Position numbers and translations under genes: made by a program. Positions 53,476 to 63,568 of a stretch of 64,000 nt of DNA are shown in pieces. This DNA comes from Prevotella sp. GTDB taxonomy: Bacteria; Bacteroidota; Bacteroidia; Bacteroidales; Bacteroidaceae. The stretch lies in assembly GCA_016291495.1 (NCBI GenBank), contig JAEEXI010000001.1:124001-188000 (forward strand), given 5' to 3'. Under the pieces are notes generated by a model. That model saw nothing but the letters and a program-made list of their open reading frames with translations. It did not search any database and had not been told where the DNA came from. Each line of letters opens with the position of its first letter. The first letter of the stretch is position 1.

Positions 53476-56082
53476 TTACTTTTGGAATAGCCAATCGACT
53501 TCGCTCGAGGGTCCGTTAAGGCCACAGTCGCGGGGATTGATATCGCTCTGGGTGAAACCTGCCACCATGAGGATACCCTTGGGCAGATGGAGTGTCTGAT
53601 GCCCAGCAGATAGCGTATATTGGTGGATATTTACCTTCGGCATCTGTACGATGCTGATGGCGTTGGTGAGCAGAGGCTCTGCTTGACCGTACTCATTGCC
53701 TGTGGCATCGATTTCCAGTTTCGGAGCCTTAGCCCATTTGGGGTCGTCGTCTTTGAAGAGACCTACGAGTAACTTCACGGGTTTGTCGCTCTCAAATTCG
53801 ATGGTGGTACCTACAATGCGTGTCGTGTCACGATTCAGTACGAGTGCCCGCATGCCGACTAGTTCCGGAGCAACGGAGTCAACAGGAGTGTCAGGACGGT
53901 TCTCGAAGACGATAGCTCCCTTCTTTAATGTTATGAGTTGGGCGTTGGGATTGTAGAGCTTTACTCGTGCGGGAGTGGCAGGCTGTATATTGGCATCTGT
54001 CTGTGCCACTGGGTGCTTCAGTTTCTCAATATTTGTTTTTAAGGCATCCAGTTCATCCTGATAGACGACAGCCAGTTCGCTCCACGTCTTCATCTTACCA
54101 TCATCGCCTCCGACAGGAATGCGACGCTGGGCAGTCTGCATGGAATTGGCATAGAGGTAGGTCAAGTCTGTGATTTGAGCCAATTGTTGCCATGCTGCCA
54201 CGCTCATTTCTAATAGCGGAACAGCACGGTCGAGCCAGTTGATGTCCTTTGACCATTTGTAGTTCAACACCTGCTGTGCAGCCAATACTTTATAATAAAA
54301 GGATTGGGCAAATAATCGGTAACATTGCAAATCTATACCCAGACGCTGGAATTCTTCTTGGTGACGAGTAGGAAGGGAAGCAACTTTTGAGATTGCTGAA
54401 CATGCCAGTTCAGCATGGGTGACACATTGCATGGCAATGTCCAAGGGCAGTTCGCCTACATGCTGTTCGTGTTTCCATTCTTTTTCAACATACTCGATGA
54501 GTTTCTCACCTTGAGGTCCGCAGCTCTCGTAGAAGCCTGGATAGATGGTATACTTATAAGGATTCACCAGTTCACCCATTGTCATACCCAAGAGCAACGT
54601 CTGACGATTACCTTCCGTAATACCGAAGCGACGGAGTAGTTTGGGGGCAATCTCGCCCGACTCATCGTAGGCATTCAACAGATGCTCTGCGGCCTCCTTG
54701 CTGATGCCATAATAATCAGCCAACAGCCGTTTCCAGTATGCTTTGTCATCGCCACGCTGGTCACTCCACGCATAGCGGCCCCATGCCTTATACCACATCC
54801 AGTCGCGGTCAATCTGTAACAAGCGTTCTCCGTTGGGTAACTTATCTGCTGTATAGGGCCAGTCCCAATAGGAGGCCTGTGGATAGAGATGCAGTCCCTT
54901 CGAATGATGCACACGATGCATCGCCTGGACGGCTTTCTGGGTAAAGGCTGGTGATGACCACCGCCACGGCTCCAGGTTGGCGAGGATATGTACATTATCG
55001 ATATGGATAGGAGCCGCAGCAGCCAGTTGGCGATGTGTCTCCCCCCAAGGACCGCCCGGCTCATAGGTCGTCAGTGACTCCCCCGTGTATTTGTTCATCG
55101 TGTAGATATTCGGATAGAGTGGGAGAGAGGCTTTCAGTACAGCAGGACCATCGGTGTCGTGGTTGCGAAGGATGATAGGAGGCATGTCCGAACGCCCAGA
55201 TGCTTTCAGACCGTCTTTGATACCGGGAATCACCGTTCCCGTCATCCACTTGATGTCGTTGTCGATACCAGACATCGCCTCACCGAGACATACTAGAAAT
55301 CCCACCTTGGGGTATTTCTCGATGAAGGCGGCTATAGACTTACGGGTGTAGTCGGCAATCAATGGGGTGATAGGACGGTTACGATCCTGTGTCTTCAATC
55401 CGTAGTGGTCTGCAAAGGGCTTGCTGAGGATGATGTTATAGAACATCTGGATGACACGAATACCGCGACGATCTGCCTCGTCAACGAGAAATCCGAATAT
55501 CTCCTGGTTCTTCTGCATCGTCTCGTCATCCACCTCTGGCGCAAAGGGATAGTCTTTGAGTTTTACCAAGGAGGCGAAGGGATGACCATTCCAGAGATAG
55601 ACAGTATTCATATTGTTCTCCGCGAGTAGATCCAGATATTTAATCCACAAAGCCTTGTCATAGAACCAAGGGAAGTTCTCAGGGGTATAGGGATATTCGT
55701 AGACACGATGACCAGGCAGATAAACAGTCTTCTGCAGTCCTACACAGGCACCTCGTAGTTTCATCTGAGGCACCTCACTCTGTGTGGTCAGGTCGCTAAG
55801 TGTGGGGTCTTCTCGTAATAGTTCCAATAATTTGTTGACTCCATAAATCGTACCAGCACCATCGTTACCGATAACACGGACATGCTTGTCTTTCTTGAGA
55901 AGTGTGAATCCTTCTGCCTCACCGTTGTTAGCTACTTCAACAGATACATTGAACTGACCTTCCTTGCCTGTCAACAGACTGGCAGCATAGTTGGTCTGCG
56001 GACTCACGTTCTTGACTTTTACCTTTGCATGGATAAATGGTGTATTCAACAAACACAGTGCGAATATCAGTTTCTTGATCAT
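53476..56082 (-). CDS. GH138-like glycosidase (candidate alpha-galacturonidase, BT0997-like)
   Basis: 868 aa, GH67-like N-terminal domain (VIGNDGAGTIYGVNKLLELL), TIM-barrel (WIKYLDLLAENNMNTVYLWNGHPF); adjacent to the GH137-GH2 gene, as in B. thetaiotaomicron. Confidence 0.55.
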   Translation of the reverse strand: MIKKLIFALCLLNTPFIHAKVKVKNVSPQTNYAASLLTGKEGQFNVSVEVANNGEAEGFTLLKKDKHVRVIGNDGAGTIYGVNKLLELLREDPTLSDLTTQSEVPQMKLRGACVGLQKTVYLPGHRVYEYPYTPENFPWFYDKALWIKYLDLLAENNMNTVYLWNGHPFASLVKLKDYPFAPEVDDETMQKNQEIFGFLVDEADRRGIRVIQMFYNIILSKPFADHYGLKTQDRNRPITPLIADYTRKSIAAFIEKYPKVGFLVCLGEAMSGIDNDIKWMTGTVIPGIKDGLKASGRSDMPPIILRNHDTDGPAVLKASLPLYPNIYTMNKYTGESLTTYEPGGPWGETHRQLAAAAPIHIDNVHILANLEPWRWSSPAFTQKAVQAMHRVHHSKGLHLYPQASYWDWPYTADKLPNGERLLQIDRDWMWYKAWGRYAWSDQRGDDKAYWKRLLADYYGISKEAAEHLLNAYDESGEIAPKLLRRFGITEGNRQTLLLGMTMGELVNPYKYTIYPGFYESCGPQGEKLIEYVEKEWKHEQHVGELPLDIAMQCVTHAELACSAISKVASLPTRHQEEFQRLGIDLQCYRLFAQSFYYKVLAAQQVLNYKWSKDINWLDRAVPLLEMSVAAWQQLAQITDLTYLYANSMQTAQRRIPVGGDDGKMKTWSELAVVYQDELDALKTNIEKLKHPVAQTDANIQPATPARVKLYNPNAQLITLKKGAIVFENRPDTPVDSVAPELVGMRALVLNRDTTRIVGTTIEFESDKPVKLLVGLFKDDDPKWAKAPKLEIDATGNEYGQAEPLLTNAISIVQMPKVNIHQYTLSAGHQTLHLPKGILMVAGFTQSDINPRDCGLNGPSSEVDWLFQK

Positions 56083-58115
56083 AGACCTATTTTTATTTCT
56101 TGTTTTACAGGAATCTCTATTGCTTTCTCTCCAATGATCAGGGTTCCGCGTCCGCCGTCACTATAGACGGAGACTTCCTGTTGGCTCATCGTCACGTGTA
56201 TTTTGCCGAAAGGAGATGGGACGTCGCCTTCCATCCATTCTAAGTCGCCCAGAATGGGTTTGACGGTATACTCCTCGTAACCGGGTTTGGTAGGCTGAAC
56301 CCCCAGGTAATACTTGCCGATCAGGTAAATCGGGCTGGCTCCCCAAGCATGACAGAGACTTTTTCCGTAAGGCCGGCCATACATGGCGAGATGTTGCGTC
56401 CCCGTCTCTTCGGGGTTGTATTTCTCCCAAAACGAGGTCGCCCCCTCACGAAGCATACCCCCCCAGTAGTCGCGTATCTCCTGTAGGACCTGTGTCTGTA
56501 AATCGTCTATGCAGAGTGTTTCCAGTTCATAGAAACGCATATAGGGGGTCGTGATGGGGTCGATGGTAGGATTGAGCATCACGCTTTGCATGATTTCGCG
56601 ACGTTCTTCTTCATAGGCTAAGCCATAAAGGATGGCAAACATATTGGGGAACTTGGTAATCTGCTTGTTCATCTTTCCGTCCTCAATGGCATGATAGTAT
56701 GCCTTCTTCTCGTAGTTCCAGAAGGTCTGCTTAATCTTGTTGCGCAATTGTTCGGCTTTCACGCGGTAGTCGCTCTTGTTGATGCCCAATAGCTTGGCAC
56801 ATAGTGCCATCGTCTCCATAGCCTTCATGAGCAGGATCTGTTCGAAGCATAGCGTCCCACGCTTGTGCATGGGGAAATCTACCCAGTCCACGAAAATCCA
56901 GTCATCGGGTTGTCCCTCTGCCATACCGTCCTTGTTCAAGCGGCCTTCTACATAGTCCATGAGTGTCACCATACGGGACCACATCTCACGGACGAAGTCT
57001 ATGTCGGCAGTATACAGGTAGTAGTCGTGAATGGACTTAAACCAATAGAATGTATAGTCCATGATGGTATTGACATGAGCTGTTACAGGATCCTTGCCAC
57101 GCAACTGGCGGATGGTGCGCTTGACGCATTCGGTGTCGAAGCGGAGGTAGTAGTTCATCAGATACGACTGGATGGCATCACCACTCCATGTCCAGCGGTC
57201 ACGTTTGATGCCGTCCATGAAAAACTCGCGTGTGGTGAGGTCCATGGTGTAGGCGGCCACCTCCCAGATGCGGTTTATTTCTTCGTCAGAACAGCGGAAC
57301 GTGCCGCTTATATCCTTGTTGAAGGGAGCGTATTCGTAGTCCATCAGAACTTCGTCGAAAGTGGTACCTTCTTCTGCCTCGATGTAGACGAAACGGAAGG
57401 CTTTGGAGGACGCAGCAACGTCGTGACATAGTGGACTGGAGAGCACGTCGAGCGTCTCGCAGTGGTCCTTGTCGAGGGCTTCCTCGCGGCTTTCACCGTA
57501 ATAGATGTGGAGTGTGCCTTGGAGGTTCTTGATCTTTAGGTAACCGAAAGTCTCTCGTCCGAAGTCATAGAGGGTTCCGTTAGTTGCTATGGTATATTGA
57601 GATACTGGGTACTGTTCACTACGTTCTAGATGGTATTGCGAGGGGGACGTTTCAACGCTGTCGAAATTCCAAGAGGCGGCAGGTACGTAGATGCCGGAAC
57701 CGTGGGCAATACCGTTCTCGTCAATCCATATTTTGTCCTCATAGGTGGCAAGCCAAGTGGAATCCGTATGGATGGTTTCACCTTCGATGAAGAGGGCTGG
57801 GGGAGTTACTTGATTCCATACCTTGAGATTCAATTTATGCTTGCCTGGAGGTACTACAAACGTCTTGGGTTGTCCAAACTGCAGTTTGCCGTCGAGGGCA
57901 AGGTTGAACTGTCCCTCACAGGTAATGGTGATCGTCTCCTCTCTGTCGAGGTCGAACTCGTGAGAGAACTCCACCGTCACATAGTGTGAGTCCTGTTTCC
58001 AGAACGGAGGAAACATCGCTCCACGTTCCGTACGACGGTTGTTGAAGATATTACCCAGCCATATCTCAAAATCGCCAGGGTACCATATCCATGTAGCTTT
58101 ATTTCTTTCCTGCAT
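56079..58115 (-). CDS. GH78-like alpha-L-rhamnosidase without signal peptide
   Basis: 678 aa: ISGTFRCSDEEINRIWEVAAYTMDLTTREFFMDGIKRDRWTWSGDA; N-terminus MQERNKATWIWYPGDFEIWL. Confidence 0.8.
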   Translation of the reverse strand: MQERNKATWIWYPGDFEIWLGNIFNNRRTERGAMFPPFWKQDSHYVTVEFSHEFDLDREETITITCEGQFNLALDGKLQFGQPKTFVVPPGKHKLNLKVWNQVTPPALFIEGETIHTDSTWLATYEDKIWIDENGIAHGSGIYVPAASWNFDSVETSPSQYHLERSEQYPVSQYTIATNGTLYDFGRETFGYLKIKNLQGTLHIYYGESREEALDKDHCETLDVLSSPLCHDVAASSKAFRFVYIEAEEGTTFDEVLMDYEYAPFNKDISGTFRCSDEEINRIWEVAAYTMDLTTREFFMDGIKRDRWTWSGDAIQSYLMNYYLRFDTECVKRTIRQLRGKDPVTAHVNTIMDYTFYWFKSIHDYYLYTADIDFVREMWSRMVTLMDYVEGRLNKDGMAEGQPDDWIFVDWVDFPMHKRGTLCFEQILLMKAMETMALCAKLLGINKSDYRVKAEQLRNKIKQTFWNYEKKAYYHAIEDGKMNKQITKFPNMFAILYGLAYEEERREIMQSVMLNPTIDPITTPYMRFYELETLCIDDLQTQVLQEIRDYWGGMLREGATSFWEKYNPEETGTQHLAMYGRPYGKSLCHAWGASPIYLIGKYYLGVQPTKPGYEEYTVKPILGDLEWMEGDVPSPFGKIHVTMSQQEVSVYSDGGRGTLIIGEKAIEIPVKQEIKIGL

Positions 58116-59838
58116 TGTTCTTGATCTGTTCGCTTACCTGTGGTCCATTATTCTCCCAAATATTGCCGGGACCGTTGGCATTTTGGAGGTATTTCTCCTC
58201 AGGGGTCCAGTTATCACGGATAGTAATATTAGAAGACCCTTCGTCTGTATAGAGGTAGAACCAATGATTCGGGTCGTGTACATAACTCGGTTTTGCAATG
58301 TCACGCACCACATTCTCTGAGATGACAGTACCAGGCTGATTACCGAGGGTATAGATGCCGGCACAGTCATACATGTGTCGGGCATAGTCATAGATTAGGT
58401 TCGCATGAACCTTGTTGTCTTTCATGCAGACAAGGTCACGGTTCCATCCCCAACCTAATGATATTCCCGTATAACTGATATGATGGATGGTGTTATGCTC
58501 AATAGTGATGCCACTGACATAACCGGCTGCGATTGCCACACAGCCCCAGTCCTCGTTGGTGACATTGTAGAACTCCGACTGCTCGACGGCCTGACCAGTA
58601 CAAACTTCCCGGAAGTCTACTGGCTGGTAGGGGAGATGAGTCTCCAGTCCCTCCGGTGAGAACGACCCGCAAACATAGCCGTTCATGGCGATGTCAGTAA
58701 AAACGCAGTTTGTCGTTGTGCCACGACGACAGGCAATGACATAGTCCAGACCGGAACCTCCGAGGTGTTCGAAGCTACAGCCGTCGAAATTAATATCCTC
58801 CGTATATCGCATCTCTACGGCGGCATCAGCACGTCCGAGCCAACCCTGGTTATCGAGCTTGTGGTTGTTGGGACGGTCAATCTGTGGACGCAGTTTATAA
58901 GCTTCCGTCAGATACATACCAGCCTGCAAAGGAACATGCCCTTTCATAGATGGTCGCATCCAGGTGGTATGACTGAAGGTGACTCCCTTGATGTTAATAT
59001 TGCGTACAGGATGCTCTGCAGAGCCGATAAACTCCACCAAGGTTTCCTGTACGGGTACGACGGCCTCGCGGATTGTCTCACCGTCGCGAGGTTTATAGTA
59101 GAGCTTGTGCTCACGGATGTCATGATACCATTCTCCTGGTTCGTCAAGCAGTTCCTTGGCATTTGTCAGATAGAATGGGGACGGATGACCTGTATTGGGC
59201 GTCATGGGGGAGGGCCAGGGGTGCTTGAACTGTATGTTGGCTTCTGGATTGTGAAAACGGATGGCAGCTGAGTCGCCTTGTACGGTGATACTCTTGATGC
59301 GTAAGTTGGAGGTACACCACATCTCATGGAGGACCATTTCGGCATATGGGGCCTTCAAAATATTGTCAACCGCCTTCTTGGGCACCCACAACACTTGTTT
59401 TTGCTTGTCGTAGGTCATGATGCGGTGCATCTGTTCGAAGTCACTCACATCACGGGCTCTTATTGCTTTCTTTCCATTGACCCATAACTGACGGAAGTCG
59501 ATGGGATGACCGTTGAAGTCGGGTACATCTGCCACCAAGAGCTTACCTTCTTTTCTCCAGTTTCTAATCTCCATACCACCACTGATGACGGCATTTTCTC
59601 CCTGTATTGTCAGTCCACTGTCCTCTGGGCGTAGCCGTAGCGGTTCATAGAGACGGTAAGTGCCGGCACTCAGGTGAATCGTTACAGCCGTTGCCTGTCC
59701 TAATCTCTTCGCCTCACGAGCCTTCTGTATGGCCTTTGCCAGAGAGGAGTCGGGTGTTATATAAAAGTCCGATAGGGACGCATATGCTGATGCGCCCCTA
59801 ACTAATAGTCCAAATAGGATGATGGTGATTTTTCTCAT
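58099..59838 (-). CDS. GH141-like beta-helix glycosidase (BT1002-like)
   Basis: SLSDFYITPDSSLAKAIQKAREAKRLGQATAVTIHLSAGTYRLYEPLRLRPEDSGLTIQG...NVTNEDWGCVAIAAGYVSGITIEHNTIHHISYTGISLGWGWN. Confidence 0.75.
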   Translation of the reverse strand: MRKITIILFGLLVRGASAYASLSDFYITPDSSLAKAIQKAREAKRLGQATAVTIHLSAGTYRLYEPLRLRPEDSGLTIQGENAVISGGMEIRNWRKEGKLLVADVPDFNGHPIDFRQLWVNGKKAIRARDVSDFEQMHRIMTYDKQKQVLWVPKKAVDNILKAPYAEMVLHEMWCTSNLRIKSITVQGDSAAIRFHNPEANIQFKHPWPSPMTPNTGHPSPFYLTNAKELLDEPGEWYHDIREHKLYYKPRDGETIREAVVPVQETLVEFIGSAEHPVRNINIKGVTFSHTTWMRPSMKGHVPLQAGMYLTEAYKLRPQIDRPNNHKLDNQGWLGRADAAVEMRYTEDINFDGCSFEHLGGSGLDYVIACRRGTTTNCVFTDIAMNGYVCGSFSPEGLETHLPYQPVDFREVCTGQAVEQSEFYNVTNEDWGCVAIAAGYVSGITIEHNTIHHISYTGISLGWGWNRDLVCMKDNKVHANLIYDYARHMYDCAGIYTLGNQPGTVISENVVRDIAKPSYVHDPNHWFYLYTDEGSSNITIRDNWTPEEKYLQNANGPGNIWENNGPQVSEQIKNNAGKK

Positions 59839-59842
59839 AATG

Positions 59843-61897
59843 TTATCGTGCTAATGGCAACCAAAGAGACATGTCCTGAATGCCCCGGTTGTCCCAGGCA
59901 TAGTAGGGAATGAGTCGTATCTTTACTTTCTTCTTGGTAGTGGGATGCACTTCCCGATAGAGCGTCTGGTTGTCCCAGTTCTCCTGATTCACGAGGACTG
60001 CCTCACCTTCCAGTACCGTCATCTCATGACCACAGAGAGTCATCTTCTGTTCTGTAAACTGTATGTCGGCAGGAATGGCAATATCGTTGATGCGGTAGCC
60101 GCCCTCGATATCCTCGCCTTCAAGACAGTAGACGATAGGGCCGCGCTGTACGGCAATCTGGTTTTTCGCCTCTTCGACCAATGGGTTCGCCTCTATCAGT
60201 CGGGGACGCATGTCAAAGTTCATCTCGATGACATCCCCTTTCTTCCATTTGCGGGAGATGTCTAGGTCAGCTGTTTCACCGTTCACCTTTACCGTATATT
60301 GTCCTGCCCATTCGGGCTTGTGTAACTTAACGGTTGATAGGTTCTTGGCATTCTTGATGGTCAGTGTGACCTTGCCGTCCCACGGGTAGTTGGTCGTCTG
60401 TTCCAATTCCAGGTCTTTGGTCTTCAACACGTTTTGTCCGTAGAGGTTGACATATAGTGTGTTTCCGTTAACAGCATAAGCATATTCCTGTGCCTCGCAG
60501 AGTGTGCGCAACGTATTTGGCGGACAGCAGAAGCAGGTAATGTAATGCTGACGATGCTTCGGCCATCGCATCACATAGGGAAACTCCTTCGTGCGACGCA
60601 GCGCTTCCGTATAGAAGAAGTCCTTGCCATCGAGGGAGATTCCTGAGAGGATGCCGTTATATAGTTCATTTTCGATGTTGTCGATATACTTGCTGTCACC
60701 TGTCGTTTGGAACATACGCCAGGAGAAAAGCATCATACCAATTTGGGCACATATCTCGTTATGGGCAGCCTCCTGTGGCAACTGGAACTGTCGTCCATAA
60801 GCCTGATGAATCTGTTGGATGGAAGGCTGGTTGTAGGTGGTACCGTCAGGTGACACTCCGTCGTAGAGGGCACCACACCCACCCATAATGTATATCTTAT
60901 GCTGGATGATATCATCCCAGATGGCAGAGAGGTTCTTCATCAACTGTTCCTCACCTGTCTCCGCATAGAGGTCGGCAACACCGGCATAGAGGTAGTTGGC
61001 GCGGACGGCATGTCCCATCGCCTCATACTGGTCGCGGAACTTATGGCGGTCCTGGTTATGGTCCTCACCGTTCGTCACGCTGTCGCGAATGGCAATCAAG
61101 CCCTTGGCCAGCGTGAGGTATTTCTCATCACCCGTCTCCCGGTACATCTCTGCAGCCCCCATATAGTGGGAAGGACAGATGGCATTACGGGACAGTTCCG
61201 CAGCATCATTGGTCAGGAAGTTATAGAGGAAGTCAGCGGCCTTCTTACCACAGTTAAATAAGCTCGTCTTCCCTGTAGCACGCTTGTGGATGATACCTGC
61301 CGTCATCAGATGTCCGAGGTTATAGGTTTCGAAGTTCAGACGGGAGGCAAAGGCGTGCTTTTGGTCTTTTCCAATCTCGATGCCTGCTGCATTCTCCGTG
61401 TTAGCATGGGAGTCGATGCCTGCATTACGTTCCGAGATGACGACGGGGGTATGAATGTAACCGTCGTTGCGCTGAGCCAGTGCTACCTGTTCAATGAATT
61501 TATCCATCAAGGCATCAATCTTCGGATCCTTAGTGATAGCATAAACGGCAGCACATGCCTCCAGCCATTTATACATGTCACCATCATGGAAGGGAGGACC
61601 ATGGTGCTTGCCTTTTACCGTTCCTGCAGCCACCTCAAAGTTGCGGAAACCGTTGCTGCCGTGCAGTCCCATGTCATTGATGATCTCCCAGGGAGTGTTC
61701 CAAGTGTTCCACATGTCCCAGATGCCTGTGGTGGATAGCATACTGAAACGGTCACCCCAAAAGCCTCCAGTCCATTTAACGGCTCCTAAAGGCGTATTCT
61801 TCATACGAGCCTGACGACTGTTACTCATGTCTGTCAGTCCCTGTGCCGTTGCTACGGTAGCGCAGCACAGCATGATGGCAACAATCAGTTTTCTCAT
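59843..61897 (-). CDS. GH127-family glycosidase (beta-L-arabinofuranosidase / aceric acid hydrolase family)
   Basis: ARMKNTPLGAVKWTGGFWGDRFSMLSTTGIWDMWN...HGPPFHDGDMYKWLEACAAVYA...CFCCPPNTLRTLCE. Confidence 0.88.
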   Translation of the reverse strand: MRKLIVAIMLCCATVATAQGLTDMSNSRQARMKNTPLGAVKWTGGFWGDRFSMLSTTGIWDMWNTWNTPWEIINDMGLHGSNGFRNFEVAAGTVKGKHHGPPFHDGDMYKWLEACAAVYAITKDPKIDALMDKFIEQVALAQRNDGYIHTPVVISERNAGIDSHANTENAAGIEIGKDQKHAFASRLNFETYNLGHLMTAGIIHKRATGKTSLFNCGKKAADFLYNFLTNDAAELSRNAICPSHYMGAAEMYRETGDEKYLTLAKGLIAIRDSVTNGEDHNQDRHKFRDQYEAMGHAVRANYLYAGVADLYAETGEEQLMKNLSAIWDDIIQHKIYIMGGCGALYDGVSPDGTTYNQPSIQQIHQAYGRQFQLPQEAAHNEICAQIGMMLFSWRMFQTTGDSKYIDNIENELYNGILSGISLDGKDFFYTEALRRTKEFPYVMRWPKHRQHYITCFCCPPNTLRTLCEAQEYAYAVNGNTLYVNLYGQNVLKTKDLELEQTTNYPWDGKVTLTIKNAKNLSTVKLHKPEWAGQYTVKVNGETADLDISRKWKKGDVIEMNFDMRPRLIEANPLVEEAKNQIAVQRGPIVYCLEGEDIEGGYRINDIAIPADIQFTEQKMTLCGHEMTVLEGEAVLVNQENWDNQTLYREVHPTTKKKVKIRLIPYYAWDNRGIQDMSLWLPLAR

Positions 61898-63351
61898 ATC
61901 TTTCCTCCTCTTGCTTTTATTCGTTCATACCATGCCTCACGTTCCTTGACTAAATCATAGCCTCGTTTCGTCAGGTAGTTGTTGATACGTCCCTTGTATT
62001 TCCCGAATACCTCATGTTTTTTCTTTGAACTCTCTGCGTCGATGGCAAGTTCACGCGCTTCTATCAGCCAGGCAAGAATCTGTGCCTTCTCCTCTTCCTT
62101 CAAGGTGGGGATCATGTCACAATGTGCCTCATAGGTCACCTTCACCACGTTGAAGGTCATCACGTCCTTAACTCGCTCTATCTCCTGTGGTTTCAGGTAC
62201 ATCGACAGGTCGGCATCGAAACCGAAGTGGGAACGATATAGTTTCGAGTCACATTGTGCCTCAGCGAGTTTCTTGTCCGTCTTCTTCACAGAGTCACGTT
62301 CGGCATAGATGTCATTGAGTTTGAAATAGCGGTTGGCAACAATGACCAATACGTTCTGTCCCAATGGAGTCCATGTGATCCCCAACTCATCGGTGGCTTT
62401 CCTTGCCCGTCCGATGATGGTCTCCACATATTTGCTGTCACGTCCGGCAATGTCTATCCGTACATCAGGGACAGGGTAGGAGTTAAACGTCTCTTTCAGG
62501 TACATGACGTTATTGCCGTAGTTCATCTTGACATTATGTACCATTTTCACGTCACGGCTTCGCTCTACGAACAGCCATCCGCTCCAGTCCATCTCATCGA
62601 GGGTCTGTTTGATGAGTGGCAGATTGATGGCAGGGTCATTACGCAGGCATACACTGTCAGTATTCGAGGCATGGATGGCACAGATATTCCTGGCACCCAA
62701 CTTTTTCATGTCTTTGACGATGTCCCATCCGTTCTCTATGATGGTTTGCCACTTATAGAAGATGGCAATGCCGTCACTTTTGATTTCTTTCAGCAGTTTC
62801 AGGTTGCCTGCAGCATCTAGCGGGGTGTCGATGCCGACTACGACGCCATGTGTCTTAGCAGCCTCACCGATGGCATGCAGGCGGTTGACAATCTCCTTCC
62901 GCTTCGTCTTGTCGGTGGTCCAGTCGTTGCCACATCCGCCTAATGGCAGGAAGGCAACTTTGACATCTCCCATACGCTTCATGGTTTCGAAACAGTCTTC
63001 CATCAAGGCGAGGTAGTTGTCGCGTTGGGTCAGGTCCTGTCCGTAGAATCCGCTCATGGCAATGGCTCCGATACGTATATTCAGACTGTCGGCTGTGTGT
63101 TTGAAGAAAGCTGCGGTCTTTGCATCACGCATCTTGTTGTCGAACATCTCACGCTTGCCAAGTCCGCCCATGTCCATCTCTACACCGTCACATGCCAAAT
63201 CCTTAGCGAGTTGGAACTCACCCAGTTTCTGACGTTTCAGAACCATCCAATCGCAGACTCCCACCTGATAACGTTCTTGTGCCATGAGGGTGTCAAGGCA
63301 TGAGAAACCGCATGCTATAAAGGAAAAAAGGAAAATACGTAGTTTGTTCAT
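61894..63351 (-). CDS. Secreted xylose-isomerase-like TIM-barrel protein fused to DUF3826-like domain
   Basis: Signal peptide MNKLRIFLFSFIACGFSCLDTLMAQ; TIM barrel RYQVGVCDWMVLKRQKLGEFQLAKDLACDGVEMDMGGLGK...; C-term about 300-485 ETIIGRARKATDELGITW...YFKLNDIYAERDSVKK. Confidence 0.8.
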   Translation of the reverse strand: MNKLRIFLFSFIACGFSCLDTLMAQERYQVGVCDWMVLKRQKLGEFQLAKDLACDGVEMDMGGLGKREMFDNKMRDAKTAAFFKHTADSLNIRIGAIAMSGFYGQDLTQRDNYLALMEDCFETMKRMGDVKVAFLPLGGCGNDWTTDKTKRKEIVNRLHAIGEAAKTHGVVVGIDTPLDAAGNLKLLKEIKSDGIAIFYKWQTIIENGWDIVKDMKKLGARNICAIHASNTDSVCLRNDPAINLPLIKQTLDEMDWSGWLFVERSRDVKMVHNVKMNYGNNVMYLKETFNSYPVPDVRIDIAGRDSKYVETIIGRARKATDELGITWTPLGQNVLVIVANRYFKLNDIYAERDSVKKTDKKLAEAQCDSKLYRSHFGFDADLSMYLKPQEIERVKDVMTFNVVKVTYEAHCDMIPTLKEEEKAQILAWLIEARELAIDAESSKKKHEVFGKYKGRINNYLTKRGYDLVKEREAWYERIKARGGKI

Positions 63352-63369
63352 ATGTGGTTTGGATTATCT

Positions 63370-63510
63370 CTAATTTAATGCTACCGACTGGTGAATAGCA
63401 ACAATTATCCGCATCTTCAGCTCTTCCTTTTCTTCTTTAGAAAGAGGCTGGAGAGACGGGATAAAAGAATAGAGGCGTTTTTTCTTCTTGCTATCTCCTT
63501 TTGTTGCCAT
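63370..63510 (-). CDS. 46-aa small ORF between the ECF sigma gene and the PUL block (not in the ORF track)
   Basis: Manual translation: MATKGDSKKKKRLYSFIPSLQPLSKEEKEELKMRIIVAIHQSVALN, stop TAG at 63370-63372. Confidence 0.5.
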   Translation of the reverse strand: MATKGDSKKKKRLYSFIPSLQPLSKEEKEELKMRIIVAIHQSVALN

Positions 63511-63568
63511 TATCACCTGTTTATTTAAGGACGGAATAATGGCATTGGTGTAACCAAAGGAAAGGCTT

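Noticed and set aside
58099-58115. 17-bp overlap of GH78 and GH141 genes as a frameshift site
   Set aside because: Short stop/start overlaps are general in this tightly packed operon; no slippery sequence seen.
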